64,000 bases of DNA from Erodium maritimum (GCA_963921825.1 OY997596.1:7073001-7137000), one strand, 5' to 3'. Shown: positions 1 through 12,495, counted from the first letter of the stretch. The notes: generated from the letters alone by a model not told the origin. A program made the numbers and translations.

Positions 1-1064
1 GAGCTTATGATATTCTGGTAAAGTCTAGAACCTCCCAAATGAGAGCTTTCATAATCTCACACTTGAGGAGTGAAGTGAAGATCCGAAGGGAAAACAATAC
101 GAAGCACCCAAGCCAGCCACGGGGTTGGGACACGTTCTTATGATTCCGGGTGGAAATGGATGTTATGAGGGCGCTCCGCTGCTACCTTATTTTCCAACTT
201 GATGCAAATGTAAAGCCGCTTAAAGTCCCGCTTGAGTACGAGAAGTTTCCGGATTTTTTTATCGGTGTGGTCGGCTCGGTCATCTAAACAGGGATTTCTT
301 GGACGTCCTCCGGGGCGTGGACCAGCTAGAAAGAATATATGGAGATTCGTTAAGAGCAGCTCCGGCAATCCAATCGAAATGGGTCTTCCATACGGATTGG
401 GGTGCCAAGCCAGCACTGGCTTCGGTTGTTGCGATAGAAACTCCTGCAGAAACTCTTATAGATCCACCTTATTTTTTTTACTATGTTACAGTTTCTCAAC
501 AACAATCGAAACCATGCCGGTCGGCCACCACCAATCAAACAAAAGGAATTACCCTTGCTCGGGAGCCCGTTGAAGTTCACTCCACAATCTTTCCTAATGA
601 TCCGATAATCAAAAATCTCCCACCAGAGGTAATGTTGAAGGATATGTAACATGGGAAGGGATAGGTAGTATCCCTCTTACCCCTACTGACCATTCACCTC
701 ACAATCTTACCTAACCTCAACGAACCCATGTCTGTCTGTGCTTATGAGGACAAGGTTCCCAAGGATGGAGAGGAACAGCAGACACAAGAGAAGCCACCCC
801 AGAGTCGGATTGAGCCACCCCAATTCCATCTTGTCCAGCATATACTCCAGCATGAAATCTTTGTAGGTTTTGATCAAAGGAAATAGCTTTCCCCAACAGA
901 GAGCAAGCCAAAGAAATAACCGCAAAGGAAACAGTCGGTCAAACGAGGCCCAATAAAGGCAAACACTATAAAATTCCTCGCCAGAGAGAAAGGTGTTGGG
1001 TCTCGAGGTAGGGTTGGAGATGAACCAACTCGCAGCGGAAAATCAATGAAAACCAAGAGATGAT
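1..1064 (+). pseudogene. Decayed LINE ORF1 (DUF4283 / CX2CX4HX4C type), 3' part
   Basis: This is a broken plant LINE ORF1-like protein gene whose 5' part lies outside the window. Around 225-290 the plus strand reads as the end of a DUF4283 protein (PLEYEKFPDF, then after a frame change YRCGRLGHLNRD). That second motif matches a CX2CX4HX4C knuckle in which the first and last Cys are Phe. The frame continues through about 650. After a gap, coding-like sequence resumes near 750-895 and 945-1064, ending in a basic stretch (KFLAREKG) typical of the C-terminus of this protein class. At least one frameshift and several stops interrupt it. Such proteins bind RNA in L1-type elements. That role is family knowledge and cannot apply to this copy. 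No ORF2, poly(A) or target-site duplication was found. Confidence 0.55.
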
Positions 1065-1810
1065 TAAAACCATGAAACAACTAACAAACAATGGATTCAC
1101 AAGAGAAAAATTCAGCAATATTTCTTACCAAAACAAGAACACCGGGTAACGAATGATTGGCTTGAGTCTCCAAGACGCCTACGTATTCACATGGGAATCA
1201 AAGCCACGTAGTTCTTCTCTTTGAGGACTCAAGAACACAAAAATGGAGGTGGGAGCTTGCCTTGGCCAAAATTGCAAGGGAGAAGTTGTGTTTCCTATTC
1301 TTGTCTTGTGTTTGTTATGATGAAAAAAGATGACTTAAACATAACAAACCCCATACTTGTCCAACTAAAGGCATGGGACAAGCATGGTGACAAGTAAGGT
1401 GTAAATAGGACAAAGTATGGCTAGACAAGATGGGGTTAGGTGGTGAATCACCAACACGTTAATCCTTGTCATGCTTACATAGTAATAATTAATCAAGACT
1501 TGATTAATTAGTTCCATGGGCCTTGGTTGCATGGGCCTTTCATGTGCCTTTTGGAACATGGCCCGTTGACATTTCCAACGAGGTCCCGTGATTCGCTCAT
1601 CGTCTTCAAGCCTTCCGTACCGGAAATGTCCAATATTATCCGAGGCGATCAATCCCAAGACTTCAAGCCTTGTCTCGATCCGCAAAGTCTTATTCACTTA
1701 CGGGCACATGACCCAAAACCCAGTTTTGGTCATGTCTCGAGACAACTCCCTTTTGGTCATGTCCGGAGACAACTCCCTTTGGTCATTCTCCATAAATGTG
1801 TCAATGAGTT
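1065..1810 (-). repeat. Old LTR-type repeat, left part (split by Gypsy insertion)
   Basis: This non-coding stretch continues, after removal of the Gypsy element at 1811-12490, into 12496-13330. Read on the minus strand the joined segment has the organisation of long plant non-autonomous LTR elements. Homologous sequence occurs at 54299-55000 and, inverted, at 57640-58320. Two short direct copies of a 'tttggtcatgtc' phrase lie near 1722-1775. I saw no protein. The exact outer end is not visible. Confidence 0.4.
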
Positions 1811-4341
1811 TGTCACGCCCCAAATCCGGTTTTGACCAGATTCGAGACGCGAACTTAAGATAAAAGAAATAACAAAGTAATACGGATAAATTAACGGGTC
1901 TCACATGTAATTTAAAGTTCCAGAAGTTCAAATGAGTCAACAGCTCGATAGGAGTAAAAGTAAATGAGTCAAAACAGTAAAAGATAGAGTACGTCGCTAG
2001 ACTCTAGCTAAACCCTCGTCAGCTCCCAAGCTCCGAGAGTCCTGCTAGTACTGATCTCGCCCAACACCTGAAACACCACAAAGTAAAGGGGGTGAGCTTA
2101 CGCTCAGTAGGAAAAGTAGTTAAGGTTCTGAACCACAGTTCATTACCACGAATAATCGTCCAATTAGGGCATACTAGCAAGGCCCAACCATACACAAGCC
2201 TACGGACAGTTATCAGTTACCAGTCACTTTCACAAGTCAACTCCACTAAGGAAAACACTCACAAAACCAACCATCAGGTATAAAACACACAGCGAAGACA
2301 CACACAGATATCGTACAACAGTTTCCAAGGTCATTGAATGCACTAAGCCATTTGCACTGAGCCACTTATATCGTACTGGACCACACAACATCAGTCCCGA
2401 TATCCTCCTCTCACTGAGACCGAGGGTAACATCCTCGACCGGAAATCCCTCAGTCTGATGTCTTCCGAGCACACAGACCCAGGCCTTACCCATATACGTA
2501 CTGGACCGGCACTTACTTCGATCGTACATCGTCCCGAACTACAAGTCATCGGGGCACTGATCACGCCATCCTTGGCCTCGATACACTACACCGGAACTGT
2601 CTATTAGTGTAAGTATCACTCCGGTTACGCCGTCTCTTGCACAACCAATAAAGTAACACACACAGCACACAACCCTAGCTAGTCTCGGGATATCCACCGG
2701 ACCATTTCAACAAAGCACAGAGCCGGTCTATCACTCACTCGGTCATATCACAACCAATGGTTCACCTTATATCAAACAAGGAACACTTGCCCACACACAG
2801 TCACATCATGCAACACCGAGTATAATCTTATTTAGACTCTCACACAGCGGTTATATCACACAACACGCAATCCTAAGGCTCGACATGGCCCATCTACCAG
2901 CACGGCAATTCCCAAGATATAAAGCAGATAAAACTGGTGAATCACATCCTACATGTTACTAAGACTCGTCCGGTTATTTAGTAATCGAAAGCGGCTATTC
3001 TAGTGAATCACATCATATATGTCAACTAGGACCATTCCGGTTTATTATTAAACCCTAATCATGCATGCTAGCACTTTCCGTAATTGAAGCGTTATCTGCT
3101 ACTTTCCCTACCTCAAGACGATCACAACAGCTGTGTCTCCTAGCTGCTGACGTCCTGGCCTAACTCCGGTCTTCTAGGGTGAAGTCCAAGTCTGGGTTTA
3201 ACAGGTAAAAAGTCCAATCAGTCCCGGTAGTCCAAAGGTCCTTAGATTTGTCCAAATTGTCCTTTAAATAACAATTTTAGATCAATTATATTAAATTAAT
3301 TAATTATTAAATTTGTCCGACCCGGATCCGAGAACCAGACCGAATACGACCCGGATCCGACCCGGTCTAGAAACTAGACCCGACCGGACCCAGATCTGAC
3401 CCGAACCCGGCTCCCGACCCAGACCCGAGTCAGACCCGGTCCGGACCCGAGTCAGAACCCAGTCCAAAGACTTGGGCCTGACATAAGCCCGACCGTGGAT
3501 CTTGCCCGAGGGTCGAATCCTGGCCCAGGACCGTCCGGCCCAACGTTTTCCAAGGCCCAAGGCCCATGTTGGCTCGGTCTGAGCTGTAGAAGGCTCTGGC
3601 GATGCTCGGGTGCTCCGACCACCGTCGACGCGTCAGGCGAGCTCGCAAGGGGAGAAATGAGGGCGGGGAAGCGGCGTCAGGGCTCGGCGGAGCCGTGGCT
3701 GTGACGGCGGGGGCTCGAGCGTGACCCAAGCTCGCTCCCATCTCAGATCTGGAGCTCACGAGCTCGCCGGCGACGGTACCAGTTGAAACCGCTCGAATCG
3801 AGCTCGGATTGAGGCGTTTTCCGTCACGCCGAGGTCGGGGGAGAAGAACGCGACGAGGAACAGCTCGAGCTTGCTGTTTCTCCATCGTCGGTGTCGTTTC
3901 GCGTTTCAGGAAGACGAACGCATAGAGGGTTTCTCCGGCGTTGGCTCGATTTCGTGCACGGTGGGGCTCGGTGGTACTCAGAAGGGACGAATAAGCGAGA
4001 AGATGGTGGTGGCGAGGCTGGAAGAGGGAGAGAAGAGGGAGAAGGCTCGAGAGAGAAGGGAGAGAAGGTGCTGCGATTTCTGCCTCGGTTCGCGTGCGGC
4101 GCAAGGAAGAAGACGAGGGGATGGATTAGGGTTGGGCCGTGCGCGTCATTGGGCTCGGCTTCGCGTGCGGGCTTGGGCTCGTCTTTTGATTGGGCCCAAG
4201 CCTAGCCCAATTTCCAGCTCAGTCCAATTCTTCTATTTCATTTTTTTTCTTTTAAAATTCACTCATTGTAATTTTCCACCCCGACGTTTCAAATTGCCAA
4301 AGTTTACTCTTTTAAATCAATAAATCAAGGAGGTCTTTACA
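1811..4341 (-). repeat. 3' LTR of the Tekay-like element (left copy)
   Basis: This 2531-bp LTR pairs with 9993-12490. Near 3310-3460 it contains a degenerate GACCCG-rich minisatellite also present in the other LTR. Several open frames here (for example 3430-4104 minus and 3871-4323 plus) lie wholly inside the LTR and are not genes. A 40-bp stretch between two GAGCTCG copies (3760-3806) is present here and absent from the other LTR. Confidence 0.95.
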
Positions 4342-4360
4342 GTCTACCCCCCTTAAAAGA
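4342..4360 (-). other. Polypurine tract of the Tekay-like element
   Basis: On the minus strand a purine run (AAGGGGGG then TAGAC) lies directly before the 3' LTR start TGTAAAG. This is the expected primer for plus-strand DNA synthesis. Confidence 0.75.
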
Positions 4361-4389
4361 ATTTCGTCCTCGAAATTTAAAACGGACGT

Positions 4390-5580
4390 ACCTCAAGGGT
4401 CGAACAGGCTGGGGTACTTCGCACGGACCTCGTCCTCTCGCTCCCAGGTCGACTCTGCCCCATGGTGCTTCCACTGCACATGTACCAGTGGGATAGTCCT
4501 GTCCTGCAGGACCTTGTCTCGTCGATCCACAATCCTGACTGGATGCTCCTCATATGAAACATCCTCCACCACCGCGATGTCAGCCCACTCAATCACATGT
4601 GAGGGATCCGCGGTGTACTTCCGCAACTGGGATACGTGGAAGACGTTATGAACGTTCCCGAGCTGTGGTGGAAATGCAAGGCGATATGCAACCGCTCCAA
4701 CTCTGCCCAAGATCTCGAATGGCCAGATGAACCGCGGGGCCAACTTTCCTCTGCCACGGTTGAACCGCAGTAGTCCCCTCTTCGGGATCACCTTCAGAAA
4801 CACATGATCCCCAACCGAAAACTCAAGAGGTCGGCGTCGTCTGTCAGCATAACTCTTCTGACGGCTCTACGCGGTCTTCAATCGCTCCGGAATCAGTGCG
4901 ACCTTCTCGGTCGTCTCCTGGACAATCTCCAGGCCCAGTAAACTCCGGTCTCCCACCTCTGCCCAACACACGGGCGATCTGCACGGCCTACCATATAACG
5001 CCTCAAACGGGGCCATCTCAATACTGGCCTTGAAGATGTTGTTGTAAGCAAACTCCGCTAAAGGTAGGTGATCCTCCCATGACCCCCGAAAGTCCAACAC
5101 GCAGGCCCGCATCATATCCTCCAGTATCTGTATAGTGCGCTCTGACTGACCGTCTGTCTGTGGGTGATATGTTGTACTAAGCAAGACATCGGTCCCCAAC
5201 TCTCTCTGCAAACTCTCCCAGAATCTGGAGGTGAAACGTGGATCTCGATCGGACACAATCGACACCGGAACACCGTGAAGACGGATAATCTCCCGAATAT
5301 ACAGCCGGCTCAAGGCATCAACCGTGTCGGTCATCCTCATGGCTAGAAAGTGTGCCGACTTAGTCAGTCGGTCGACCACTACCCACATAGCGTCGATCCC
5401 TCTCGGCGACCTTGGTAAGCCACTGACTAAATCCATCGTGACGTGCTCCCACTTCCACTCTGCAATCGGTAACGGATGTAGCAAGTTGGCGGGACGCTGA
5501 TGCTCGGCCTTCACCTGCTGACAAGTGAGGCACCTCGAAACAAACTCTGCAACAGCCCTACGCATCCCGCTCCACCAGAA
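4390..5580 (-). pseudogene. Gypsy integrase with chromodomain-like C-terminus (Tekay-like)
   Basis: This is the integrase region of the element's polyprotein, which inserts cDNA into the chromosome. The 4867-5565 segment shows the catalytic core: Asp in VTMDLVSGL, Asp in IVSDRDPRF and Glu in [10 protein letters not shown], all intact. A zinc-binding Cys pair (CLTCQQVK) lies at its N-terminus. The 4393-4803 segment has the GPY-like C-terminal region (PFEILGRVGAVAYRL) and then a chromodomain-like end (VHVQWKHHGAESTWE), which in chromoviruses directs integration to heterochromatin. Stop codons split it from RNase H (near 5573, Tyr-type codon to TAG within RQ-stop-FWW) and between 4803 and 4867. 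This copy therefore cannot make a full-length enzyme. Confidence 0.9.
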
Positions 5581-7449
5581 CTACTGTCTGATATCCCGAT
5601 ACATCTTGGTGCCCCCCGGGTGCACAGCAAGACGGGAATGATGGAACTCTCTCAGCACATCCTCTCGGCAACCACGAGACACAAACAGCCTCCCCCGGTA
5701 TCGTAGACCCTGATCGGCACCCTGTACCCAGTCCTCAGCATCAGTACCGCTGATGATCCTCTCTCGGATCTCTGCCGCCTCGGCATCTTCGGCATGTGCC
5801 TCTAGAACACGGGCAATAAGTGTGGGCTGCGCCACCAACGAACACATGGTAACGCCATCAGTGACCTCATCAAGCTCGAGTCGAAACAAGCTCAGATCCT
5901 CCATCATGTCCCACTCCCGGGCAGAAATACTAGCAACACTGTGAGTCGACTTCCTACTCGGGGCATCGGCGACAACGTTCGCCTTACCCGGGTGGTAAAG
6001 TAGCTCGAAGTCGTACTCCTCCAACAACTCCATCCATCGCCTCTGGCGCATGTTCAAGTCGCGCTGAGAGAAGATGTACTTGAGGCTCTTGTGATCCGAA
6101 AACACACGGAACCGCTCACCATACAAATAATGCCTCCAGCTCTTCAGAGCAAAAACCACAGCGGCCAACTCTAGATCATGGGTCGGGTAGTTGCGCTCAT
6201 GTATCTTCAACTGTCTCGAGCCATATGCAACTACCTTCCCGGACTGCATCAAAACACACCCTAGTCCCTCACCGGACGCATCACAATATACATCATAACC
6301 GACTCCTCGCTCCGGCACTATCAACACGGGAGCGGTGGTCTAACTAGTCTTCAGCTCGGTGAAGGAGTGCTCACACTCGTCAGTCCATACGAACTCCACC
6401 CCATTGCGGGTCAAGGCGGTCATCGGCGCGGCCAGACGTGAAAAGTCCGGGACGAACCGTCGGTAGTACTCGGCCAGTCCCAGAAAGCTTCGGATCTCAA
6501 ACACATTCTTGGGCCGTGCCTAATTCGACACTGCATCGATCTTAGCCGGATCGACTAGTATACCCTCTCAGGAAACAACATGACCAAGGAACTTCACCTT
6601 AGTGAGCCAGAACTCGCACTTCCCTAGGTTGTCGTACAGTTGATGAGTACACAACAAAGTCAATACCGTCCTCAAATGATCTTCATGTGCCTCCTCACTA
6701 GGCGAATAAATCAGAATGTCATCCACAAAGACTACGACAAACTGGTCCAGGTAGGGTCGGAAGATCCCGTTCATCATATCCATGAACTATGCAGGCGCGT
6801 TCGTCACCCCGAACGGCATCACCAAGAACTCATAGTGCCCATATCGAGTCCTAAACGCGGTCTTCTCCACATCCTCATCTCGTACCCTCAATTTGTAGTA
6901 CCCTGATCAAAGGTCAATCTTCGAGAAGCACTTCGCTCCTCTCAACTAATCAAACAGGTCATCGATCCTCGGCATCGGATAACGGTTCTTCACCGTAACC
7001 CGGTTCAATATCCGGTAATTAGTGCACATCCTCAAGGCTCCACCATTCTTCTTCACGAAAAGGGCGGGCGCTCCCCACGGTGAAACGCTCAGTCGGATAA
7101 AGCCCTTCTCACGAAGCTCCTTGAGTTGTCGCTTCAGCTCGACCAATTCCGCTGGTGCAAATCGATACGGGGCCATTGAGATCGGCGCAGTACCCGGGAT
7201 CAAGTCGATCCTAAACTCCACCTCGCGCACCGGCGGTAGTCCTGACAGCTCCTCCGGAAAGACCTCCAAGAACTCGCGTACCACTCTCGGTAGCTCTCTA
7301 CTCTGTACGACATCAGCCTCATCTCCCACAGTCAATGCAGACAGGAGTATTCCGCTCCTATTGCCTAGAAGGCAGGTAACGACAGTGTCGCCCGACTCCA
7401 CGGTCACCTGTCGTCGATAGCAATCGATCGACGCCCGGTACCTAGTCAT
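5581..7449 (-). pseudogene. Gypsy reverse transcriptase and RNase H (Tekay-like)
   Basis: This is the polymerase part of the polyprotein. The minus-strand segments 6946-7449 ([12 protein letters not shown] to [13 protein letters not shown]) and 6568-6783 carry the reverse transcriptase, with the catalytic FVDD box intact in [13 protein letters not shown]. The 5581-6327 segment is RNase H ([45 protein letters not shown]). The pieces stay in one reading frame but are cut by in-frame stops near 6342, 6525, 6567, 6788, 6906 and 6945. Where the ancestral residue can be guessed (DL-stop-SGY, LFD-stop-L), a C-to-T or G-to-A change explains the stop. This suggests decay by cytosine deamination more than by indels. 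Confidence 0.9.
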
Positions 7450-7960
7450 TCAATCCATCCCCAGAATCACATCGAACGATGTCATCTCCAGCACAAGTAA
7501 GTCGCCAACAAACGGACAATCAGCCACTCGAATCTCACAGTCCCGACACATGGTCCTTAGAAAATCCACCCTGAAACCCAACATACGAGCAAAAGAAGAA
7601 GAGATGAAACAATGAGATGTTCCAGTGTCAAATAAGAATGATGCCCATGAATTATAAAGCAAACACGTACCCTGCGTGGCCTCATGGACGGCAGAACGTC
7701 TTTCAGCTCGGGTGTCGGTGACAGCATACACCCGCCCCTGCTGTGCCAGAGGCCCACCTCTCGGAGGTGGTGGAAGTGCCACCTGCTGTGCAGCTCGATG
7801 TCTCGGTGCTGGCGCGCTCACTGCCTGTCTCGGTGCCCTATGCGTTTGATCCTGACGCTGCTGGAAATGTGGCGAGTGTCCAGTCTGCGACTGTTGTGGT
7901 CGCGGAGCTGGCGCCACCAAATACTGATCTGGGCACCTGGAGGCAAAGTGTCCTGGCCGG
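7450..7960 (-). pseudogene. Gypsy aspartic protease (Tekay-like)
   Basis: The segment encodes the retroviral-type aspartic protease that processes the polyprotein. The active-site motif is FLFDTGTSHCFIS, with the catalytic Asp present, and the flap/C-terminal region ends SFDVILGMD. The codon after GMD is a stop (TGA) where the family normally has Trp, a G-to-A type change that separates protease from reverse transcriptase. The second gag zinc knuckle lies immediately upstream in the same frame. Confidence 0.85.
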
Positions 7961-9093
7961 CCACATCGATGAAACAGTGGTGGCCCGGCACTCGGCCTCT
8001 CCTCGGGTCTACCCATCGGACAATCCACTAGTCCGCCACCCATCTGGCAGTCCTTAGTCGTGTGGCCTGGCTGCCCACAACGATAGCAAGTGCACCATGA
8101 CGTAGAAGGCCCAACAGAAGCTACAGGCCCAACCTGTCGTGGTCCTCTCCACTAGGTCTGTGGTTGAAATTATCCCGAGGTCCTCTGCCTCCTCGGCTCT
8201 CGAATCTCAGATGGCCTCAGTGAGCCGCTCAGTCTAGGCCCGATCTCTCGAGCTCTCACGGTCTCTCGGAATCGCCGCTCCACTGTCAGGGCCTGCTCCA
8301 CCAGGTCGGAGAACACCTCGGTCCTCAACACATAGACCTTGTCCGCGATCGCAGGTTGGATCCCTACCTCGAAACGTCGGCACCTGAGGGCCTCCGTTTG
8401 CACCATCTCCTGAGAGAAGCGAGACAAGGAGGTGAACCTCGCCTCGTACTCTGACATCGACAGACTCTCTTGTCGCAGCTCCAGGAACTACTGACGTCTG
8501 TCATCCAGGACGGCCCATGGGAAGTACTGCTCAAGGAAGCGCTGTCCGAACAGCACAAAGTCGTCCCCCACTCGCGTCTGCTCCCAACGCCACCAGTGGT
8601 AGGCCTCTCCCTCCAGGTGGAAGGCTGTGAAAGATACTCAGAGTCTACCACTCACTACTCCCGAAGTATCAAGGTTGCGGGTGATCCGCTCCAGCCACCT
8701 CTCGCCTGCCTCGGGGTCTGGCTCCCCGGAGAACACAGGCGTGCCTAGCCTGCGAAAATCTCACAATGCCTGCGCAATGTAGCTATCAACCTGCGTAGGC
8801 TCCTCAGATGTCGCTGCAGTCGCAGCAGGTACAGTCTTCGGTGTAGGAGCTGTAGCCTCTCTACGGGCAGTGGCAGCAGCCAGTTCCTGAACAGTGCAGG
8901 TCAGCTCCTCCAGAGCTGCCGCATGGGCTGTCTCAGTCCTTTCGTTCCCCTCAGCGGGTGCACCCTGGGCACTAGTCGTCCCAGCGAACTCAGCAGTAGG
9001 CTGCTGTCCTCGGCCCCCAGCTGGCCATCCTCTAGTGCCTCGCGGGGCATAAGTGTGTGCTATGACGTAACTCTCTGAACGGATAACGCACAT
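7933..9093 (-). pseudogene. Gypsy gag with two zinc knuckles (Tekay-like)
   Basis: This is the capsid/nucleocapsid region. The N-terminal part (8761-9093) is low-complexity and Ala/Thr-rich. The middle has the retrotransposon gag fold signature (PDPEAGERWLERI, AFHLEGEAYHWW, FLEQYFPW, then MSEYEARFTSLSRF and a long helical stretch to about 8170). Two CCHC knuckles follow. The first, at 8047-8088 (CYRCGQPGHTTKDC), is intact. The second, at 7933-7974 (HRCGRPGHFASRC), has lost its first Cys. In-frame stops lie near 8760, 8633 and 8488. The start codon is uncertain because the frame stays open upstream of a likely PRGTRGWPAGG start region. Confidence 0.85.
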
Positions 9094-9972
9094 ATTTCAT
9101 TTTCTTATTTCGGAAAAAATACGCGTTTATAATAACTAACGCCACACACAGTCCACTCAGTACTACTCATAGTAATATTATACTCAGTATAGTATAGTCA
9201 CACAATTGCACACAGCAAGGAAATCAGCACACTAGTGCTTCACACATATCATATATACACACAGATCATATATATACACACATATCATATATACAAACAG
9301 CAGGGTTACACCCAGTTTCACTTTAGCAATGCTTGCACACTTAAGTCACACAGACCACCACTTTAAACTCCAAAGCAATTTCACAAAGTCCAACCTCGAT
9401 TTAGTTCAAGTTCTTACCACATTCTCATTCCAACATAACATTCGTGTTGATCTCTCGTCGTTACAACCCTGTTCAGGCGTCCCCGAATTACGTTGTAACC
9501 ACTCGACATCCCACCATTTACGTCCAGCTACAGTGGCCCTTATAGCTGAATCGTGATAGTACACACACTTTAGTTTCTGCAGAAAATCGGGCATAACCCG
9601 TTTGTAAATTAAGTCAACCATCCGCTTATGCGGGACAACCAGTTACAATTTGCACGCAGTCCTCGATACCAACACGGCATACAACCGGGTATCTCAGTTA
9701 CAGACCTCGGGTCTTGGTAATCTCACTCTTACCGCCCGGCCAAGTCCAATCTTGGACAACAGTTAAGTCAACACATGACAACAACCACACAAGTTCAACA
9801 AAAGTATACGGCACTCAGGCCGGACGTTTCACCAACCCGAGACTCTTCCGTCTCGTTTCTACGCATAGGGCATCTCTGAATCGCGTAACCGACACACAGC
9901 ATCCTAACGACCCAACTCTACCCACCTAGTCGACGTACGGTCCGAGGTTTTGAAAAATCATTTCAAAATGAA
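9094..9972 (-). other. Untranslated leader of the Tekay-like element
   Basis: This region lies between the primer-binding site and gag on the minus strand. I see no coding sequence. Around 9246-9300 there is a short TA-rich tandem run of 'catatatacacaca' units. Small open frames here are short and show no family motif. Confidence 0.6.
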
Positions 9973-9989
9973 ACCAGGCTCTGATACCA
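9973..9989 (-). other. Primer-binding site, initiator-Met tRNA
   Basis: On the minus strand TGGTATCAGAGCCTGGT lies three bases inside the 5' LTR. It matches the complement of the 3' end of plant initiator methionine tRNA, the usual primer for Ty3/Gypsy and many Copia elements. This fixes the element's orientation. Confidence 0.9.
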
Positions 9990-9992
9990 AAT

Positions 9993-12490
9993 TGTCATGC
10001 CCCAAATCCGGTTTTCACCAGATTCGAGACGCGAACTTAAGATAAAAGAAATAACAAAGTAATACGGATAAATTAACGGGTCTCAAATATAATTTAAAGT
10101 TCCAGAAGTTCAAATGAGTCAACAACTCGATATGAGTAAAAGTAAATGAGTCAAAATAGTAAAAGATAGAGTACGTCGCTAGACTCTAGCTAAACCCTCG
10201 TCAGCTCCCAAGCTCCGAGAGTCCTGCTAGTACTGATCTCGCCTAACACCTTAAACACCACAAAGTAAAGGGGGTGAGCTTACGCTCAGTAGGAAAAGTA
10301 GTTAAGGTTCTGAACCACAGTTCATCACCACGAATAATCGTCCAATTAGGGCATACTAGCAAGGCCCAACCATACACAAGCCTACGGACAGTTATCAGTT
10401 ACCAGTCACTTTCACAAGTCAACTCCACTAAGAAAAACACGCACAAAGCCAACCATCAGGTATAAAACACACAGCGAAGACACACACAGATATCGTACAA
10501 CAGTTTCCAAGGTCATTGAATGCACTAAGCCATTTGCACTGAGTCACTTATATCGTACTGGACCACACAACATCAATCTCGATATCCTACTCTCACTGAG
10601 ACCGAGGGTAACATCCTCGACCGGAAATCCCTCAGACCGATGTCTTCCGAGCACACAGACCCGGGCCTTACCCATATACGTACTGGACCGGCACACACTT
10701 CGGTCGTACATCGTCCCGGACTACAAGTCATCGGGGCACTGATCACGCCATCCTTGGCCTCGATACACTACACCGGAACTGTCCATTAGTGTAAGTATCA
10801 CTCCGGTTACGCCGTCTCTTGCACAACCAATAAAGTAACACACGCAGCACACAGCCCTAGCTAGTCTCGGGATATCCACCGGACCATTTCAACAAAGCAC
10901 AGAGCCGGTCTATCACTCACTCGGTCATATCACAACCAATGGTTCACCTTATATCAAACAAGGAACACTTGCCCACACACAGTCACATCATGCAACACCG
11001 AGTATAATCTTATTTAGACTCTCACACAGCGGTTATATCACACAGCACGCAATCCGAAGGCTCGACATGGCCCATCTACCAGCACGACAATTCCCAAGAG
11101 ATAAAGCAGATAAAACTGGTGAATCACATCCTACATGTTACTAAGACTCGTCCTGTTATTTAGTAATCGAAAGCGGTTATTCTAGTGAATCACATCCTAT
11201 ATGTCAACTAGGACCTTTCCGGTTTATTATTAAACTCTAATCATGCATGCTGGTACTTTACGTAATTGAAGCGTTATCCGCTACTTTCCCTACCTCAAGA
11301 CGATCACAACAGCTGCGTCTCCTAGCTGTTGACATCCTGGCCTAACTCCGGTCTTCTAGGGCGAGGTCCAAGTCTAGGTTTAACAGGTAAAAAGTCCAAT
11401 CAGTCCCGATAGTCCAAAGGTCCTCAGATTTGTCCAAATTGTCCTTCAAATACCAATTTTAAATCAATTATATTAAATTAATTAATTATTAAATCTGTCC
11501 GACCCGAATCCGAGAGCCAGAGCCGAATCTGACCCGGATCCGACTCGGTCCAGAAACCAGACCCGACCGGACCCAGATCCGACCCGTACCCGGCTCCAGA
11601 CCCGACCCAGACCCGAGTCAGACCCGGTCCAGACCCGAGTCAGAACCCAGTCCAAAGACTTGGGCCTGACCTAAGCCCGACCCTGGATCTGGCCCGAGGG
11701 TCGAATCCTGGCCCAGGACCGTCCGGCCCAACGTTTGCCCAGACCCAAGGCCCACGTTGGCCCGGTCTGAGCTGTAGAAGGCTCCGGCGATGCTCGGGTG
11801 CTCCGACCACCATCGACGGCGTCAGGCGAACTCACAAGGGAAGAAATGAGGGCAGGGAAGTGGCGTCAAGACTCGGCGAAGCCGTGGCTGTGACGGCGGG
11901 GGCTCGAGCGTGACCCAAGCTCGCTCCCGTCTCAGATCTGAAGCTCATGAGCTCGGATTGAGGCGTTTTCCGTCACGGCGAGGTCAGGGGAGAAGAACGC
12001 GATGAGGAACAGCTCGAACCTGTTGTTTCTCCGTCGCCGGCGTCGTTTCGCGTTTCAGGAAGACGAACCCAGAGAGGGTTTCTCCGACGTTAGCTCGATT
12101 TCGTGCACGGTGGGGCTCGGTGGTACTCGGAAGGGAAGAAGAAGCGAGAAGATGGTGGTGGCGAGGCTGGAAGAGGGAGAGAACAGGGAGAAGGCTCGAG
12201 AGCGAAGGGAGAGAAGGTGCTGCGATTTTTGCCTCGGTTCGCGTGCGGCGCGAGGAATAAGACGAGGGTATGGATTAGGGTTGGGCCACCCACGTCATTG
12301 GGCTCGGCTTCGCGTGCGGGCTTGGGCTCGTCTTCTGATTGGGCCCAAGCCTGGCCCAATTTCCAGCTCAGTCAAATTCTTCATTTCATTTCTTTTTTAT
12401 TTTAAAATTCACTCGTTGTAATTTTCCACCCCGACGTTTCAAATTGCCAAAGTTTACTCTTTAAATCAATAAAACGAGGCGGTCTTTACA
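9993..12490 (-). repeat. 5' LTR of the Tekay-like element (right copy)
   Basis: This 2498-bp LTR pairs with 1811-4341. It begins TGTCATGCCCC, a C-to-T change at a CpG compared with the other copy, and it lacks the 40-bp stretch present in the left LTR. It is followed by the GAGTT target-site duplication at 12491-12495. The open frames at 12002-12421 are LTR sequence, not genes. Confidence 0.95.
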
Positions 12491-12495
12491 GAGTT

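Larger units (their letters stand above)
1811..12490 (-). mobile_element. Tekay-like Ty3/Gypsy chromovirus, complete with both LTRs
   Basis: A 10.7-kb LTR retrotransposon lies on the minus strand. Its LTRs start TGTCACGCCCC on the plus strand and end TTTACA (1811-4341 and 9993-12490), and the 5-bp target-site duplication GAGTT is perfect (1806-1810 and 12491-12495). Reading the minus strand, the order is LTR, initiator-Met tRNA primer site, leader, gag, protease, reverse transcriptase, RNase H, integrase, chromodomain-like end, polypurine tract, LTR. The chromodomain-like C-terminus and 2.5-kb LTRs suggest the Tekay/Del lineage. The two LTRs are clearly diverged, and the coding frame carries at least ten stops, so the copy is not autonomous. 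It sits inside an older LTR-type repeat. Confidence 0.95.

Noticed and set aside
3430..4323. Open frames of 224 and 150 codons on opposite strands
   Set aside because: They lie entirely inside the LTR, overlap on both strands, are low-complexity, and the matching LTR at 9993-12490 has them altered or broken.
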